A stretch of DNA of 64,000 bases from CAYJBH01 sp964369965. Lineage in GTDB: Bacteria; Bacillota; Clostridia; Oscillospirales; Ruminococcaceae. Shown here one piece after another: positions 62,202 to 64,000 of this stretch. The translations under genes were made by a program, and so were the position numbers. The notes under the pieces were generated by a model, which saw only the letters and a list, made by a program, of their open reading frames with translations, made no database searches and was not told the origin of the DNA. Every line of letters begins with the position of its first letter. The stretch's first letter is position 1. The stretch covers positions 21,946 to 85,945 of the forward strand of contig CAYJGF010000010.1 of NCBI GenBank assembly GCA_964369965.1, read 5' to 3'.

Positions 62202-63105
62202 CTATTCCTTATTCTTGCTCCGACTCTTATAAACATTAAACCGATTCTTACATTTAGGACTGCAAAACACCGCGTCGGTTCGGTTGGCGATAAATATCTC
62301 GCTACAATGCTTGCACATCCGTACCGGCTTTTTATCGTCGGTCAGCATAAACACGAACATCATCCGAATGCTTAAAATTAGGGAATGAAAATCCCAGATA
62401 AGTGTCGGCTTGTCGAGTAGGGCGAGGCGGTAGGTCGGGGCTACCTCGCTGAAAGCGTAGATACTTCGACGAAATGCCTCTTGTTGTGACGGCTCCATGT
62501 CGTCCTTGTCGGTGTAGTAAAGCGTGCTGGAAATGAAGGTGAAAAACAAACTTCGGAACTGCTTTTTGAGCCACAGATATCGCTCGGCATAACTTCGGTG
62601 CCAACACATGCTCACCGCCATCGGGTAGCCGCTTGTGCTCATCAGTAGTGCCACCATGTCGTTGTCGCCGCCGACGTTCCAGTTGACCTCGGTGCCACGT
62701 TGCCGAATTTCCAGCTTTTCAAACGGAAAAAAACAGGTCGAGATACTCTAAAACATCCATCGATTCCTGCTTTATAATATTATTTTGCGGCAGATAAACC
62801 GCAGTATAGTCCACAAAATTGGCGGTGGTCGGCAGAGCCGTCATGATCCCGAACAGCCCGAAATCGTGCGCAAATTGCAGGATTAACGGCTGTATTTCTT
62901 CGTCCGGATTTTTAAGCATACACAATTTGCCGATCGCCAAGGCGCGCAAAACTATCTCGTCGGAGCATTTAATCGGGTCATAATATTCCGGTTTTGCCTT
63001 TTTGGCAGGCATCAAATAAATCTCACCGGACTTATCGGCTCGCCATTCATATTTATCGTATTTTATCCAAGAGGCTTTGGATTGTAAAAACATTTCTTTT
63101 AGCAT
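62202..63105 (-). pseudogene. DUF6076-like protein, split by a frameshift in an A7 tract
   Basis: The N-terminal part (63105 to about 62719) reads MLKEMFLQSKASWIKYDKYE to VLEYLDLFFSV. If one A is removed from the run of seven at 62726-62732 the frame continues PFEKLEIRQRGTEVNWNVGG into the second part, ending with a zinc-finger-like CKHCSEIFIANRTDAVFCSP (Cys pairs, then CKNRFN). The joined protein would be about 300 residues and resembles the DUF6076 family of mobile elements; the name is from memory. Sequencing error, slippage or true decay are all possible. Confidence 0.6.
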
Positions 63106-63143
63106 GCCGTAACCTGTATGTTGCTCTTATATATTACATAATA

Positions 63144-63656
63144 CTATATATTTTCCGATCCGTCAATATATTTTTTCTCATAAATGGTCAATGGTTCTTT
63201 GTTCTGTTTCTTTTTATATAATTCAACCGAAAGTGCTTTGTGTATTATCTTCATAATGGTTGCACGAATTTTACGTATATTTCGATCCAATTGCCCACGT
63301 TCCTCGCCGAGTTCTTTGGTACTGTAAAGCCCTACTGCAAGTTTAAATAGCAGATTTTTATGCTTTTCGCTTAGATTCTTAAGAATTTTAGCCAGATACT
63401 CGGCTGTGACAAGCTCGTGTATTGTTTCCGGCTGATTAAATATGCTGTCGATATAATCGCCTTGTTGCAGTTGTCTTATTAACGCATTTGAACCGATGTC
63501 GTTCAAAAATCTATAGTTTTTCTTTGAGCGATAACCCTCCGGTAGTTCCTGATCGCCACGTTTAACCTCATGATACCGCTCGCGACGCTCACGATTTGCA
63601 TCAAGACTGTCCCATTCCACAATTACAGCCGCAAACTCCTCCTCGGTTCGTGCCGT
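63144..63656 (-). CDS. Sigma-70-like regulatory protein of the mobile element (apparent ACG start)
   Basis: 170 residues. The C-terminal half contains ILKNLSEKHKNLLFKLAVGL and RNIRKIRATIMKIIHKA, similar to a sigma region 4 helix-turn-helix, and the N-terminal half ARTEEEFAAVIVEWDSLDAN and RRERYHEVKRGDQ is the usual opening of such ICE/transposon regulators. The open frame reaches a natural start at 63656, 4-5 bases after GGAGG, but the codon is ACG. The first conventional codon is GTG at 63620, with no ribosome site and loss of the conserved N-terminus. Confidence 0.65.
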   Translation of the reverse strand, partial: TARTEEEFAAVIVEWDSLDANRERRERYHEVKRGDQELPEGYRSKKNYRFLNDIGSNALIRQLQQGDYIDSIFNQPETIHELVTAEYLAKILKNLSEKHKNLLFKLAVGLYSTKELGEERGQLDRNIRKIRATIMKIIHKALSVELYKKKQNKEPLTIYEKKYIDGSENI

Positions 63657-63730
63657 TTTTCCTCCAATATGTACAGGGGTAATCTATGTGTAAAAATATA
63701 GGTTACTTTTTTAATATATACACTGGAGGT

Positions 63731-63834
63731 GTATACAAACCACTTAAAAACACACAAATCTCTATTACACAAAAACCATATATGACAGTTTTTGTGTAAT
63801 ATTTCTTTGGTGTTTTTAGAAGTGGTTTGTATAC
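63731..63834. repeat. 104-nt imperfect palindrome between divergent genes
   Basis: The outer arms GTATACAAACCACTT (63731-63745) and its complement (63820-63834) are perfect 15-bp; the inner arms ATTACACAAAAAC (63764-63776) and its complement (63788-63800) are perfect 13-bp; short AAAAACAC/GTGTTTTT arms lie between. It is located between the sigma-like gene and the Cys-rich protein gene, so it may be a shared operator, an origin or a recombination site. Confidence 0.8.
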
Positions 63835-63837
63835 CAA

Positions 63838-64000
63838 ATGAATTACAACAACGAATTATCAAAAAGCAATAAGGCGAAAATCAAACGCTTGGTTCAGACA
63901 TCGTGCGCGAACTATGATCTGGAGTATGGATGCTTGCCGCTCAGTGGAACTGTCAGGGCGATTTTTGATGGAACAAAGACAAAGAAATGCCCTGTTTGCA
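63838..64000 (+). CDS. Cysteine-rich VLP-like protein, 5-prime part (runs off the window)
   Basis: Begins MNYNNELSKSNKAKIKRLVQ, then TSCANYDLEYGCLPLSGTVR and KCPVC at the window end. The CANYDxxxGCLPL pattern is the signature of the cysteine-rich VLP domain proteins carried by Firmicute conjugative elements. The ATG lies directly after the palindrome and no clear ribosome site is seen. The function is unknown. Confidence 0.65.
   Translation, partial: MNYNNELSKSNKAKIKRLVQTSCANYDLEYGCLPLSGTVRAIFDGTKTKKCPVC

Noticed and set aside
63623..63862. 79-codon minus-strand frame upstream of the sigma-like gene
   Set aside because: It crosses the palindrome and the 5-prime end of the neighbouring gene; Cys/Ile-rich and without homology.

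Overview
The window looks like a chromosome segment of a low- to mid-GC Firmicute, most likely an anaerobic gut Clostridium relative (Oscillospirales-like). The evidence is a CIRCE-controlled hrcA-grpE-dnaK-dnaJ cluster, a 2[4Fe-4S] clostridial ferredoxin, GntR/YtrA-type and YesM/YesN regulators, LplB/LplC-type sugar permeases, Cys-type sulfatases, a TnpV transposon protein and many GTG/TTG starts. No rRNA, tRNA or CRISPR array was seen.

Layout. 1-4.5 kb: MscS channel (cut by the window edge), ferredoxin, TrmN6-like and RsmI methyltransferases, YfcE phosphodiesterase, a divergent LCP-like protein. 4.5-6.7 kb: a MITE-like element, then a leftward GntR-ABC ATPase-permease operon. 6.7-12.3 kb: hairpin repeat, heat-shock cluster with its promoter and CIRCE operator, a repeat between dnaK and dnaJ, and a tight array of six palindromes after dnaJ. 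12.3-18.7 kb: chemotaxis receptor, a collapsed ECF-transporter operon (TetR, S, T/A and exporter fragments), MntP, a carboxyl-methyltransferase-family protein and an alpha/beta hydrolase. 18.8-22.9 kb: a membrane sensor, NarL-type kinase and response regulator, and a degenerate receiver. 22.9-30.6 kb: a zinc-ribbon membrane protein followed by secreted or lipoprotein genes of unknown role. 30.6-32.2 kb: hairpin repeat, IS transposase remnant and a 5-prime-truncated sulfatase.

32.2-60.1 kb is a carbohydrate island with three transporter loci. (i) A ROK regulator divergent from LplB-LplC-binding protein-atypical GH32-PfkB kinase-TIM paralogue-LarA-like nickel enzyme. (ii) A LacI regulator divergent from binding protein-two permeases-sulfatase-canonical GH32. 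(iii) YesM/YesN, binding protein-two permeases-sulfatase-(permease remnant)-GH43. Each binding-protein gene is followed by an intercistronic stem-loop. Together the loci suggest import and breakdown of fructose-, xylose- or arabinose-containing, partly sulfated glycans. Locus (i) carries an enzyme set that matches no standard route I can name and is the best candidate for a new pathway.

60.4-64 kb is a degraded mobile-element zone: a GH2 fragment, serine recombinase zinc-ribbon fragment, TnpV, truncated SLOG-like protein, a frameshifted DUF6076-like gene, a sigma-like protein, a 104-nt palindrome and the start of a Cys-rich VLP protein. Two genes in the window (the YesM-like kinase and the sigma-like protein) have ACG exactly where a start codon is expected.
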